A stretch of DNA of 53,247 bases from Desulfobulbaceae bacterium. GTDB lineage: Bacteria; Desulfobacterota; Desulfobulbia; Desulfobulbales; Desulfocapsaceae. Under the pieces are notes generated by a model that saw only the letters and a program-made list of their open reading frames with translations, was not told where the DNA came from and ran no database searches. Positions 42,256 to 51,281 of this stretch are shown here, in pieces (within the stretch, counting starts at the first letter, position 1; the number at the start of each line of letters is the position of its first letter). Made by a program: the position numbers and the translations under genes. The stretch lies in the NCBI GenBank assembly GCA_003249645.1, contig QKIH01000109.1:1-53247 (forward strand), written 5' to 3'.

Positions 42256-43485
42256 ATGAAATATATTTTCTTATCGTTTTTCATCTGTCTGATTACAGTG
42301 CCTGCTGAAGGGCATGGGAAAACACTCAACGAGTATTTCGAGATTCTTAACGCCCATCCGAAAATAGAAGCCATCTCTGCCAGGGAAAAGGCCTTGCGTT
42401 TGCAGGCCGACAGCACTGCAGGTCTCCCTGACCCGAGTCTTTTTGTCGGGGTGGAAAATGTCCCCGTTTCTGATCCTTCCTTCGACCGTTATTTACCTAC
42501 TTCAAAAACTCTGGGCTTTTCTCAGGGGTTCCCTGGCTTCGGCAGCAGAAATGCTCAGAAAAACGTTTTCCTTGCTTCTGCGGACAACTCTGAATTGATG
42601 TCTGAATATGCCGGATCACAGCTTCGGGGGCTCTTTCTTTCCCGTCTTGCAGATCTTGAGCGTGTGAATAAACAGCTCGATCTGGAGCAGCAGAAGAAAC
42701 CGATAATAGTTCAGCTGCAGGAATATTATGACGGCAGGATCGCTGCCGGTGATGCGATTTTCGAAAAAACCTTCAAGGCTGAGGCAGAGCAGTATGATGT
42801 CGAGCAGCGATTAAACTCGCTCAACTCGGAAAAAGCCGTCATCGAGGCAGATCTTGTCCAGCTGGTTGGTGAAGTTCCGGCTGATTTGCACCCGGAATTC
42901 AGGGAGAAAAGCTGGGATGGAGAGGTTGCAAATCTGTATCCGGTAAAACTCGCCAAAGGGGAGCTGAAAATAGAGGAGGCAAAAGTCAGTGTGGCCGACA
43001 AATCGATGAACCCGGACTTTGGCCTGTCTGCCACCTATAAGTTTCGTGAGGAAGCTGCCAACGGTTCCTTTGACGGAGATGACTGGTTTACTGTGCAGTT
43101 GAGAATGTCTGTTCCTCTATGGGCTTCAAGCAAGCAGCTGCCGCAGATTGAAGCCGCCGAAAGCAATAGAACGAGCGCCCAGATGCAGCACAGGGACGTC
43201 GTGAGGGCATGGCAGAAGGAAGTTGCCCGTATTCAAAGCCAGAAACTTGCCTCATCGCTCAATATTGAAACACTGAATAAAAAGGAAAGTGCCCTGCAGG
43301 AACAGATCACAGCCATGGAGCGGACATATTCCACCGGTCAGACCAGCCTTGAACCGGTTCTGCAGGCAGAACTTGCAAGACTCTCGCTGCTTTCCCAGAT
43401 TGCGGGGGAGAGGCAGCGTTACATATCTCTTGTAGAAGAGCTTAACACACATATTGCAGAGAACGAAAACAATGAACAAAAATAA
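42256..43485 (+). CDS. Outer-membrane efflux protein of a heavy-metal RND system (CusC/TolC-like)
   Basis: A 409-residue TolC-family outer-membrane factor: signal peptide 1-21, then two halves of paired coiled-coil helices with the usual short conserved turns (ALRLQADSTAGLPDPSLF and SADKSMNPDFGLSATYKF-like). It forms the exit duct for the RND pump. The start is the ATG at 42256 with GGGAGAG upstream; a TTG at 42235 opens the frame earlier but has no ribosome-binding site. It overlaps the next gene by 14 nt. Confidence 0.85.
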   Translation: MKYIFLSFFICLITVPAEGHGKTLNEYFEILNAHPKIEAISAREKALRLQADSTAGLPDPSLFVGVENVPVSDPSFDRYLPTSKTLGFSQGFPGFGSRNAQKNVFLASADNSELMSEYAGSQLRGLFLSRLADLERVNKQLDLEQQKKPIIVQLQEYYDGRIAAGDAIFEKTFKAEAEQYDVEQRLNSLNSEKAVIEADLVQLVGEVPADLHPEFREKSWDGEVANLYPVKLAKGELKIEEAKVSVADKSMNPDFGLSATYKFREEAANGSFDGDDWFTVQLRMSVPLWASSKQLPQIEAAESNRTSAQMQHRDVVRAWQKEVARIQSQKLASSLNIETLNKKESALQEQITAMERTYSTGQTSLEPVLQAELARLSLLSQIAGERQRYISLVEELNTHIAENENNEQK

Positions 43486-45130
43486 TCGCCTTCTTTCCCC
43501 AAGACCTCTTCTGGTGATGCTGACAGTTCTTCTTCTGCTGGTTGCAGGGTTTGTTCAGGCCGCGGCAATAAAATATACCTGCCCGATGCACCCCCATTAT
43601 ATCTCTGACAGTCCGGGAACCTGTCCGATTTGCGGTATGGATCTGGTGGAAGTGACTGCGGACGAGAACAAAAACCAGGAAGATGAGCATGGTCTGAAAC
43701 TCCCTGAATATATGATTCAACGCACGGGCGTGCGGACAAAACTGGTTGAAACTGCCTACTTCGGTCGTTCTATCCGCAGTTACGGTGAAGTCGTGGTGAA
43801 CCGCAGACTGCAAAGTGATATCTCACTGCGTGTTGAGGGGTGGATTGAGGAGCTGCTGGTCAGCGCAGAGGGAGATGCGGTGCAGCCCGGATCGCTGCTC
43901 TTTCGTTTCTACAGCCCGCAGCTGGTTTCCGCCGAGCAGGATTACCTCGCTGCCGTTTCTTCCGGCAATAAGGAACGGATTAAAACGACCCAGGACAGGC
44001 TCTATTCTCTCGGTGTACAGGATCGAGGTCTTCAGCTGATTAAACAGACAGGTGCCCCGGTCAGGTCCCTGCCTTTTTATGCCGAGCAAACCGGTCAGGT
44101 CGAGAATATCATGGTCCGGCAGGGCAGCTTTCTTAAGCCCGGTATGGTTGCAATGAGCGTCCAGGGATATGCAAAGGTGTGGGTACAGGTTGACCTGGCT
44201 GAACAGGATATCTCCTTTGTCAGAAAAGACAGTCGGGTTGACGTGAGCTTTCCCAACCTTGGTATCACCCGTGAAAATGTTGCCATAGACTATATCGCCC
44301 CTGTGGTTGATCCGGCAACAAGGACTGCCCAACTTCGCCTGGTCATGGACAACCCGGATGGAACCATTCGGCCTGGAGCCTATGCTGATGTGGTTATTAT
44401 GACCGATATCAGTCCGCGGCTTGCGGTTCCCTATGAGAGCGTTCTGCGAAACAAGGAAGGCAGTTATGTCATTGTACAAAAAGATGACGGTATTTTTCAG
44501 GCCAGAGAAATAGAGCCGGGGATGCAATACAAGGGCTTCGTCGAAGTAAAGGCGGGTCTTGCAGAAGGAGAAAAGGTTGTCGCTTCGGGACAGTTTTTGA
44601 TCGATTCTGAAAGCTCTCTGCGTGAGTCATTCCAGCGGATGGAGAAGCTTTCACTTTCTCTGGCTGCCCTTGATGTCAATGAGGAGCAGGTTGCTCTGCT
44701 CAATCACCTGGTTGAAGGGACCATGTATATTCATGAGCAGCTTGTTGCAGGCAAGATCCCCGAGCCGCAGATGCTTGATGCTGCAGAACAGGCGGCCCAT
44801 AAGCTGGAACACATGGTCGGAGGGACCAGGCTTGTTTACATTATCCATGATTTTCTGGCTGCCATCGGTGAGCGTTCAAAGGTCATGACCATCACAGACT
44901 GGCAGAAGGTGCTGGCAGGTTCTGTGAAAGCTGTTGCCCCCTGGGTGGTTGACGGCAGACCAGCCTATTATCGCGGGCTTGGCCTGGCCTTCTTCAAGAC
45001 ACCGGACGGTCGCAGCTGGATCCAGTTTGACGGCGATATGCAGAACCCTTACGGCGGCAAGGACGGCGAAAAAGTCAGTCTCGATATGATGGCGAAAGAG
45101 AAACCGAAGGAGCAGGGTCATGAGCAGTAA
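43472..45130 (+). CDS. Membrane-fusion protein of a Cus-type RND system, with heavy-metal-binding and C-terminal extra domains
   Basis: A 552-residue periplasmic adaptor. Signal/anchor ~14-32; a heavy-metal-binding motif YTCPMHPHYISDSPGTCPIC near 36-56 (HMBD type, typical of CusB/CzcB-like proteins); the barrel-sandwich and beta-barrel domains of the MFP fold follow; and residues ~405-552 form an additional domain (helical LNHLVEGTMYIHEQL... then WQKVLAGSVKAVAPWVVDG...) not found in E. coli CusB. It overlaps the OMF gene by 14 nt and the pump gene by 11 nt, so the three are translated together. Links pump to duct and probably receives Cu(I)/Ag(I). Confidence 0.88.
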   Translation: MNKNNRLLSPRPLLVMLTVLLLLVAGFVQAAAIKYTCPMHPHYISDSPGTCPICGMDLVEVTADENKNQEDEHGLKLPEYMIQRTGVRTKLVETAYFGRSIRSYGEVVVNRRLQSDISLRVEGWIEELLVSAEGDAVQPGSLLFRFYSPQLVSAEQDYLAAVSSGNKERIKTTQDRLYSLGVQDRGLQLIKQTGAPVRSLPFYAEQTGQVENIMVRQGSFLKPGMVAMSVQGYAKVWVQVDLAEQDISFVRKDSRVDVSFPNLGITRENVAIDYIAPVVDPATRTAQLRLVMDNPDGTIRPGAYADVVIMTDISPRLAVPYESVLRNKEGSYVIVQKDDGIFQAREIEPGMQYKGFVEVKAGLAEGEKVVASGQFLIDSESSLRESFQRMEKLSLSLAALDVNEEQVALLNHLVEGTMYIHEQLVAGKIPEPQMLDAAEQAAHKLEHMVGGTRLVYIIHDFLAAIGERSKVMTITDWQKVLAGSVKAVAPWVVDGRPAYYRGLGLAFFKTPDGRSWIQFDGDMQNPYGGKDGEKVSLDMMAKEKPKEQGHEQ

Positions 45131-48100
45131 AACGCAGCTCCAACACGGCTTCATTGCAGGTGTTATAGCCTGGTCTGTGAGAAACCAGCTGCTCATTGCC
45201 CTCTTTGTTCTCTCATTGCTGGCGGCAGGGGTTCAGGCGCTGAAACGGATGCCCCTTGATGCCATTCCGGATATGAGCGACACCCAGGTGATCATACGAA
45301 CTGATTTCCCCGGTCAGGCCCCAGAAATTGTCGAAGACCTGGTGACCTATCCTCTTTCTACCACTATGCTTGGGCTGCCTCGCAGTAAAGCCGTGCGCGG
45401 CTTCTCGATGTTTGGAACCTCCTTTGTCTACATCATTTTTGAGGACGGTGTTGACCAGTACTGGGCAAGGTCCCGGGTGATTGAAGCGCTGTCAAAAATA
45501 GGTGCTGATCTGCCGGAAGCGGCTCGTCCGCAGATCGGGCCGGATGCAACGGGGGTCGGCTGGGTCTATCAATATGCCCTGGTTGATAAAAGCAAAACCC
45601 ACGATCTGTCGCAGCTGCGAACCCTGCAGGACTGGTTCTTACGCTATGAACTGGCCACGGTTCCAGGGGTTGCCGAGGTTGCTTCGGTCGGAGGCTATCA
45701 GAAAGAATACCAGGTGCTGGTCGACCCCAATCGTCTTCGGGCCTTTGATGTTCCCCTGACCCGTTTAATCGCGGCAGTCAAGAACGCCAGCATCGAGGCC
45801 GGCGGCAGGGTGATGGAACGCGGTGAGAGTGAATATATTATCCGCTCCAAGGGCTATGTTGAAAGCCTGGAAGACCTGCAGCAGATAGTGCTGTATTCCC
45901 GCAACTCTGTCCCGGTCATGCTGACTGATGTGGCAAGGGTAATAGAAGGCCCTGAGCTTCGACGCGGTGTCACTGAGCTGAACGGTGAAGGAGAGGTTGT
46001 TGCCGGGATCATTGTCATGCGGGCCGGGGAAAACGCCTTGAATGTTATCCGCGGTGTTGAAAAGAAGATTGAGGAACTGAAACCGGGCCTGCCGGAAGGG
46101 GTGGAGATTGTCCCGGTCTATAACCGTGCGCCGCTCATTGAGGGATCAATTTCCTATCTGCAGCACAAGCTGGTTGAAGAGGGCGTGGTTGTAGCTCTGG
46201 TCTGCCTTGTTTTTCTCCTTCATGCAAGGAGCGCCCTGGTGGCGATCGTTACTCTGCCTCTGGCAGTTCTTGCTGCATTTATCGTCATGACGGCACAGGG
46301 CATTACCGCCAATATTATGTCTCTAGGCGGTATTGCCATAGCAATCGGTGCGATGGTGGATGCCTCCATCGTCATGGTGGAAAATGCCAACCGCAAGCTC
46401 TCCGAACTGGGCAGGGATATCAGCGCCAGTGAAAGGGCCGAGGCTATTTTGCTGGCGGCACAGGAAGTGGGGCCGGGACTGTTTTTTTCACTTCTGATCA
46501 TCACGGTCTCCTTTTTCCCGGTCTTTGCCCTGACCGGACAATCGTATAAACTGTTCTCGCCGCTCGCTTATACGAAGACCTATTCCATGGCCTTTGCCGC
46601 TCTGCTCTCTGTGACAGTGGTGCCGGTCCTTATGCTGTGGCTTATCAGGGGAAGGATTCGCCGGGAAGATGAAAACTGGATAAACCGGTTTTTTATCTTC
46701 CTCTACCGGCCGCTTCTGGTCGGTCTTCTCAGACTGAAGTGGGCAGCCGTTGTTGCAGCCCTGATCATACTCTGTTCCATGGTCTATCCCGTTTCCAGAA
46801 CCGGTTCTGAATTCATGCCCTCTCTCTATGAGGGGGAACTGCTCTATATGCCGACCACGCTGCCGGGTGTGTCCATAACCAAGGCGAAAGAAATTCTACA
46901 GAAGACCAATCTGCTGATACGTTCGGTACCCGAGGTCGAGATGGTTTTCGGCAAGCTGGGCCGTGCTGAAACCGCCACCGATCCGGCGCCGGTATCGATG
47001 ATCGAAAGCTGGATCAGGCTGAAGCCGAAAGAGCAGTGGCGGGAAGGAATGACCAAGGATAAGCTGATCAAGGAACTTGATGAGCGGGTGAAGCTGCCGG
47101 GGCTGGTCAACTCGTGGGGGTATCCGATCAAGATTCGTATGGATATGATCTCCACCGGCATCAGGACCCCGGTCGGCATCAAGATTACCGGTGATGACCT
47201 TGATACCATCAACCGTATCGCCTTATCCGTTGAATCGGTTGTGAAAGGCGTTGAGGGAACGAGATCGGTGTTTGCAGACCGGGTGACCGGCGGAAAGTAT
47301 CTCGAGATCATTCCAGACCGGAAACGGATAGCCCGCTATAATATCGATCTCGCCACCGTGCAGTCGATCATCGGCACTACTCTTGGCGGAAAGCAGGTGA
47401 ACGAGGCTGTGCAGGGACGTGAGAGGTACAATATCATTGTCAGATACGACCGGCCGTTCAGAGAAGACTTCGATGATCTTGAGAATATCCTGGTGCCGAC
47501 CCCGACCGGACAGCATATTCCGCTCGGCGAGCTTGCATCCATCCAATATGTCGAAGGCCCGCCGATGATCAAATCGGAAAACGCCAGACTGACCGGGTGG
47601 GTCTTTGTCGATATTAATGGGCGCGATATCGGCAGTTACGTCGCCGATGCAGGAAAACAGGTGATTGATAAGGTCGAGCTGCCATCCGGTTATCATCTCG
47701 TCTGGTCGGGGCAGTTCGAGCAGATGCAGGAGGCGGCAAAGCGTTTGCGTATTGCTGTCCCTGCAACCATTGTCATCATTTTTACCCTCCTGATGCTGCA
47801 TTTCGGCAGACTTGACAGAACCCTGATGATCATGCTGTCTCTGCCGTTCGGCCTCGCCGGAGGTGTCTGGGCAGTGCATCTTGCAGGATATTATTTTTCT
47901 GTCGCCGTCGGTGTCGGTTTTATCGCCCTGGCCGGCATTGCGGTAGAGACCGGGGTTGTCATGCTGCTCTATATCGATCAGCAGGTCTATTTAAACAAAC
48001 CGTCAAACAGGAAAGAACTGCTTGATGCAATTATAGTCGGAGCCGCTTTACGGGTAAGACCGAAGCTGATGACGGTCTCAACAACGATGATTGGTCTGGC

Positions 48101-48254
48101 CCCGATCTTCGTCACGGAAGGACTGGGTTCAGATGTTATGCGAAGAATAGCCCTGCCGATGATCGGCGGTATGGCCAGTACGACCCTGCTGACGCTTTTC
48201 ATGATTCCTGTTGTTTATTACATCTGGGAATCAAGAAAATTGAAAGAATTATGA
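45120..48254 (+). CDS. cusA: Cu(I)/Ag(I) RND efflux pump, CusA-like
   Basis: A 1044-residue heavy-metal RND transporter with the usual topology: 12 transmembrane helices with two large periplasmic loops. Substrate class is readable: the three methionines that bind Cu(I)/Ag(I) in E. coli CusA (M573, M623, M672) are conserved as M577 (LLYMPTT), M627 (VSMIES) and M676 (MDMISTG), each offset by +4. The proton-relay helix GAMVDASIVMVEN (410-422) is intact. It forms the trimeric pump in the efflux complex. Its TGA stop begins the third TGAGGG promoter element. Confidence 0.95.
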   Translation: MSSKTQLQHGFIAGVIAWSVRNQLLIALFVLSLLAAGVQALKRMPLDAIPDMSDTQVIIRTDFPGQAPEIVEDLVTYPLSTTMLGLPRSKAVRGFSMFGTSFVYIIFEDGVDQYWARSRVIEALSKIGADLPEAARPQIGPDATGVGWVYQYALVDKSKTHDLSQLRTLQDWFLRYELATVPGVAEVASVGGYQKEYQVLVDPNRLRAFDVPLTRLIAAVKNASIEAGGRVMERGESEYIIRSKGYVESLEDLQQIVLYSRNSVPVMLTDVARVIEGPELRRGVTELNGEGEVVAGIIVMRAGENALNVIRGVEKKIEELKPGLPEGVEIVPVYNRAPLIEGSISYLQHKLVEEGVVVALVCLVFLLHARSALVAIVTLPLAVLAAFIVMTAQGITANIMSLGGIAIAIGAMVDASIVMVENANRKLSELGRDISASERAEAILLAAQEVGPGLFFSLLIITVSFFPVFALTGQSYKLFSPLAYTKTYSMAFAALLSVTVVPVLMLWLIRGRIRREDENWINRFFIFLYRPLLVGLLRLKWAAVVAALIILCSMVYPVSRTGSEFMPSLYEGELLYMPTTLPGVSITKAKEILQKTNLLIRSVPEVEMVFGKLGRAETATDPAPVSMIESWIRLKPKEQWREGMTKDKLIKELDERVKLPGLVNSWGYPIKIRMDMISTGIRTPVGIKITGDDLDTINRIALSVESVVKGVEGTRSVFADRVTGGKYLEIIPDRKRIARYNIDLATVQSIIGTTLGGKQVNEAVQGRERYNIIVRYDRPFREDFDDLENILVPTPTGQHIPLGELASIQYVEGPPMIKSENARLTGWVFVDINGRDIGSYVADAGKQVIDKVELPSGYHLVWSGQFEQMQEAAKRLRIAVPATIVIIFTLLMLHFGRLDRTLMIMLSLPFGLAGGVWAVHLAGYYFSVAVGVGFIALAGIAVETGVVMLLYIDQQVYLNKPSNRKELLDAIIVGAALRVRPKLMTVSTTMIGLAPIFVTEGLGSDVMRRIALPMIGGMASTTLLTLFMIPVVYYIWESRKLKEL

Positions 48255-48277
48255 GGGGGAAAGCAGATTGCCCCGTA
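48252..48277 (+). promoter_or_regulatory. ECF-sigma promoter element 3 (upstream of the cusF-like gene)
   Basis: TGAGGG (48252-48257), 16 bp, CGTA (48274-48277). As in element 2, the TGA is the stop codon of the upstream gene (the pump). It would provide extra transcription of the small periplasmic chaperone gene independently of the long efflux message. Confidence 0.72.
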
Positions 48278-48328
48278 TTCATGATGAGAAGCAAAACAGA
48301 TCAAAAAACATTCACAAAGAGGAACAGT

Positions 48329-48739
48329 ATGAATTTTATGAAAATGAAGGCTCTGGTTTTTGTATTCGCGATCGCCATGTGGGCACCTAATGCCATGGCT
48401 CAGGATAATTCTTCCATGGAAGGCCATAACATGAACAATGGCATGAACAATGAGATGTCTGGAAATGGAGCAATGGATCACGGCAGCATGGGGAATGGAA
48501 TGGCAGGCGATCATATGATGGCTGATGGTGTCGGTGTTGTTCACGGCGTAAGTAAGCTCAACAGGACTGTCAATCTGACCCATGAACCGATCCCAGCACT
48601 GAAATGGCCTGGAATGACCATGGATCTCCCCTTGGCAAAATCGGTTGATCTTTCAAACCTAAACAGTGGCGATAAGATTAAGTTTCGTTTAGAGCTTGGC
48701 GACGACAATAAATATATTATCACCCATATCGAGAAGTAA
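48329..48739 (+). CDS. cusF: CusF-like periplasmic Cu(I)/Ag(I) chaperone
   Basis: A 136-residue secreted protein: signal peptide 1-24 (cleavage AMAQD), a Met/His/Asn-rich linker (~28-66), and a CusF OB-fold with the metal site H85-x7-W93-x2-M96-x-M98, identical in spacing to E. coli CusF (H36, W44, M47, M49). It delivers Cu(I)/Ag(I) to the MFP. The start at 48329 follows AGAGGAAC; the frame is open to 48251 but the preceding part covers promoter element 3. Confidence 0.9.
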   Translation: MNFMKMKALVFVFAIAMWAPNAMAQDNSSMEGHNMNNGMNNEMSGNGAMDHGSMGNGMAGDHMMADGVGVVHGVSKLNRTVNLTHEPIPALKWPGMTMDLPLAKSVDLSNLNSGDKIKFRLELGDDNKYIITHIEK

Positions 48740-48753
48740 CTGAGAGAACCCTG

Positions 48754-48790
48754 CCCGGTCTTTTTAACCTGAGTGGTTGAAAAGGTCGGG
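48754..48790. terminator. Shared terminator between cusF and the nitroreductase gene
   Basis: A 16-bp stem (48754-48769 with 48775-48790; thirteen Watson-Crick and three G-U pairs in the plus-strand RNA; 5-nt loop). It lies between convergent genes and probably terminates the efflux island. Confidence 0.7.
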
Positions 48791-48815
48791 TAGAGAAAAA
48801 CTTACCAATAAAAGT

Positions 48816-49481
48816 TCATTCAAAAAACGTGGTGAAATCATCCACCTTTTCCCGTGGAGTCCTGTAAGAATTCACCCGTTCTCCCTTTTTTTCGTAACCA
48901 AGTGCCATGCCGCAGACCAGAATCATATCCTGCTCGATATGAAGATTGTCTTTGATGAGTTCCGCGTAATCGCAGAGAGCTGCCTGGGCACATGTGGCAA
49001 GCCCTTCCTCCATAGCGGCAAGCATAACAGATTGTATGAACATGCCGTAGTCAAGGAAAGATCCGGTGGCAAGAGACGGGGAGAGAAAGAAGAGAAGCAT
49101 AACCGGCGCATCAAAACACCTGTAGTTAGCCTGCCACTGCTCCAGTCGCTTTGCCTTGTCGGCTCGATCGATTCCCAGGGCGTCGTAGAGCTGCATGCCG
49201 CATGATACGCGGCGATTCTTGAACGGTTCTTCCCATTTTTCAGGATAATAGGTGTAATCCCGTTTGGCCTGAATGCCCTCTTTAAATGCAGATATCATTT
49301 CTTCAGACAATTTTTCTTTTGTTTTTCCGGTAACAACGGCAATCTGCCAGGGTTGGGAGTTTGCTCCGGATGGCGCATGGCTGGCACATTCCAGTATGCG
49401 CTTGATTGTCTCCTGATTGACCGGCTGGGATGTGAAGCTGCGAATGGATTGTCGTTTTTTTATGGCGTCAGAAATGTTCAT
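48816..49481 (-). CDS. Nitroreductase-family flavoprotein
   Basis: A 221-residue FMN-dependent oxidoreductase of the nitroreductase superfamily: the FMN-binding RQSIRSFTSQPV (10-21), the APSGANSQPWQ motif (36-46), and the C-terminal GMALGYEKK segment are all present. Such enzymes reduce nitro compounds, quinones or flavins with NAD(P)H; the physiological substrate is unknown. No clear ribosome-binding site; transcribed alone on the minus strand. Confidence 0.92.
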   Translation of the reverse strand: MNISDAIKKRQSIRSFTSQPVNQETIKRILECASHAPSGANSQPWQIAVVTGKTKEKLSEEMISAFKEGIQAKRDYTYYPEKWEEPFKNRRVSCGMQLYDALGIDRADKAKRLEQWQANYRCFDAPVMLLFFLSPSLATGSFLDYGMFIQSVMLAAMEEGLATCAQAALCDYAELIKDNLHIEQDMILVCGMALGYEKKGERVNSYRTPREKVDDFTTFFE

Positions 49482-49711
49482 TTTTTTTGTAAATGGTGTT
49501 GCCTGATATTCGTCTTATTCTCTGTTTTTCTGGCTTTTAACTTACTATAAAAAAAGGTTTTATTGTTTATAAATACAGAATAAGCGAGTTTGAAATACGG
49601 ATACAAATACGATATCATTATCCAGATCAAATGTGCAGCAAGATATTGGAAAATGAAAAGTTATATTAATTGAAGAAAATTTGTCTCCAGAAAACCCCTG
49701 AGGGGATTCTC

Positions 49712-50302
49712 ATGAAATTTGTGCGTTATGTCCTGTTAATTCTTGTTGGATGTTGTCTGTTTACAATGTCTTGTCAAGCAGTCTTTGCTTCTTCTATGAC
49801 AGTACCTTTTCCTGGTGAGTTTCAGCCCGCCGTCCAAAATGATGGAACAATTCTTTATACTTCGGTCAAAGATATAGAACAGCAGTTTCGGAGTTATAGT
49901 GGGCAGATGACACCAATTTTTTATAATCATAATATCAAACGTTTCATTGTTCCTAAGGCTGACTGGTTTCTCCAGGCCGTCGACTGTTATCTTGAGTTTT
50001 TATTTGCCGAGAATATCAGGTCACACAAGGATCAATGGGATTGTGACAATTATTCTATGCTGTTGACCGCTTATATGAATCTCAGACTATGGCGGGCCGG
50101 CTACTATGATACAAAACTTGCAGTTGGTTGGCTGAAGGTCTATGCAAAGGTTCCGTGGGCTGGGATTCCAGTCGGAATGCATGCTTTGATGTTTGGCGTT
50201 TCGTCTGACGGGATTTATATTATCGAACCCCAAAACGGACGTTATGTTCGCTTATCATCATATCCTAATAGAGAAAACATACAGGAGGTATACCTGTTTT
50301 GA
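49712..50302 (+). CDS. Secreted transglutaminase-like protein with intact C-H-E triad
   Basis: A 196-residue protein with signal peptide 1-26 (cleavage VFASS). The C-terminal half has the signature of the transglutaminase/cysteine-protease fold: C111 (WDCDNYSMLL), H157 (GMHALMFG) and E172 (IIEPQNG), correctly ordered as a catalytic triad. The family is not recognised further. The start at 49712 has GAGGGG upstream; the frame is open to 49670 with no ribosome-binding site. Its stop overlaps the next gene (TTGA). The next gene is a paralogue lacking the triad, suggesting an enzyme plus modulator pair in the periplasm. Confidence 0.75.
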   Translation: MKFVRYVLLILVGCCLFTMSCQAVFASSMTVPFPGEFQPAVQNDGTILYTSVKDIEQQFRSYSGQMTPIFYNHNIKRFIVPKADWFLQAVDCYLEFLFAENIRSHKDQWDCDNYSMLLTAYMNLRLWRAGYYDTKLAVGWLKVYAKVPWAGIPVGMHALMFGVSSDGIYIIEPQNGRYVRLSSYPNRENIQEVYLF

Positions 50303-50904
50303 AGAAGAGTAAGATGTATGTTTTCAGTTATTTTTTTCTATGCATTTCCATTATGCTACTTTCGAGTTGTTCTGCTATGTATGAACAGATAGAAATGTCG
50401 CGGATCCCTCCACCATCAGTGGTGCTTGAAACCGGTAATAAGATCAAGGTCCTTCATAAGCGGATAATTATAGATTACCTCCAACAGGTGCTACCGAGTC
50501 TGGAGAATCTTGTCGTTAATGATAAACAATATGTTTATGCAGAAAAAAGCTGGCTGAAAGATGTCCTGCATTGGGTTGATGAATTTGTCTATACCCAGAT
50601 TCCTGAACTGCGGGAAGGAAAGCGGTATCCTCTGGGGTATACCCAGACCTATATGGAGCTCTTAAACAGCATTGCAAACCTTTCTCTGCGAAAACATTAT
50701 GATGTGGATGCGTCTGTTTTGCTGGGAATTATGGTCGCTGAATCGAAAAAGCAGTGGGGTAACATTCCCGGTGACGGAAAAAAACGATCATACCTTGTCG
50801 CTCTCACCGAAGACGGTGGCGTGGTTTATGACATCTACAGCAAACAGATGGTTTCGCTGAAGGATTTTCCGAATCTGCAGAATGTTGAAAATATGCTTTT
50901 TTAG
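50299..50904 (+). CDS. Lipoprotein paralogue of the preceding protein, apparently inactive
   Basis: A 201-residue predicted lipoprotein (lipobox LSSC, Cys24). Its C-terminal 90 residues align with the preceding protein: YMELLNSIANLSL with YSMLLTAYMNLRL, and the PNLQNVENMLF tail with PNRENIQEVYLF, but the catalytic Cys and His become T115 and R163; only the acidic position is kept (D178). It is probably a non-catalytic partner or regulator anchored to the membrane. Translation likely begins at TTG 50299, where AGGAGG lies 11 nt upstream and TTG overlaps the previous stop; ATG 50314 is an alternative. Confidence 0.65.
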   Translation: MKKSKMYVFSYFFLCISIMLLSSCSAMYEQIEMSRIPPPSVVLETGNKIKVLHKRIIIDYLQQVLPSLENLVVNDKQYVYAEKSWLKDVLHWVDEFVYTQIPELREGKRYPLGYTQTYMELLNSIANLSLRKHYDVDASVLLGIMVAESKKQWGNIPGDGKKRSYLVALTEDGGVVYDIYSKQMVSLKDFPNLQNVENMLF

Positions 50905-51281
50905 GTTCTTGGTATCGACCTGAATTATGTTTTTCATTGTACATGGTTTAGCGTTTTGGAAAAATAGTCGATAGATACTGATGAGTTAATCCCCGTTTAC
51001 GGAAAATAAAAGTGTCCGATACTATTTATTGACCCATCATCAAGGTGTTTCGGCAACCTACCGAAGACCGTTCATTTATATTTCTGCAACTGCTGTCAGA
51101 GCAGTAATGCTTGGCTGTATTTTATGGCATTTCTGAAAAGAGGTGAAAAGAAATTCTCATAATACTATCTTGCTGATGGTATGATACAGGCAGCAAACCA
51201 AGAACCGTTTTACTGGGTTTCCTGATCACCAACGAATTGTTAAGAATGTTGTCAAATTAAAGCAAAATCCCCGGAGAAACC
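50905..51281. other. 377-bp non-coding region upstream of the adenine deaminase gene
   Basis: No gene is supported. It contains two short hairpins: TTCGG-n7-CCGAA (51049-51065), nested in GGT/ACC, and ACTGCT-n5-AGCAGT (51089-51105). The following gene acts on adenine, so a purine-sensing element was considered, but the conserved purine-riboswitch core is not present. Left unassigned. Confidence 0.3.

Noticed and set aside
43823..44527. 234-codon minus-strand frame opposite the membrane-fusion protein gene
   Set aside because: Antisense shadow; no recognisable domains.
47223..47879. 218-codon minus-strand frame opposite the pump gene
   Set aside because: Antisense shadow of cusA, whose protein is conserved along its length.
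50905..51281. Purine riboswitch upstream of adenine deaminase
   Set aside because: Only short hairpins are present; the conserved three-way-junction core of the purine riboswitch is not.
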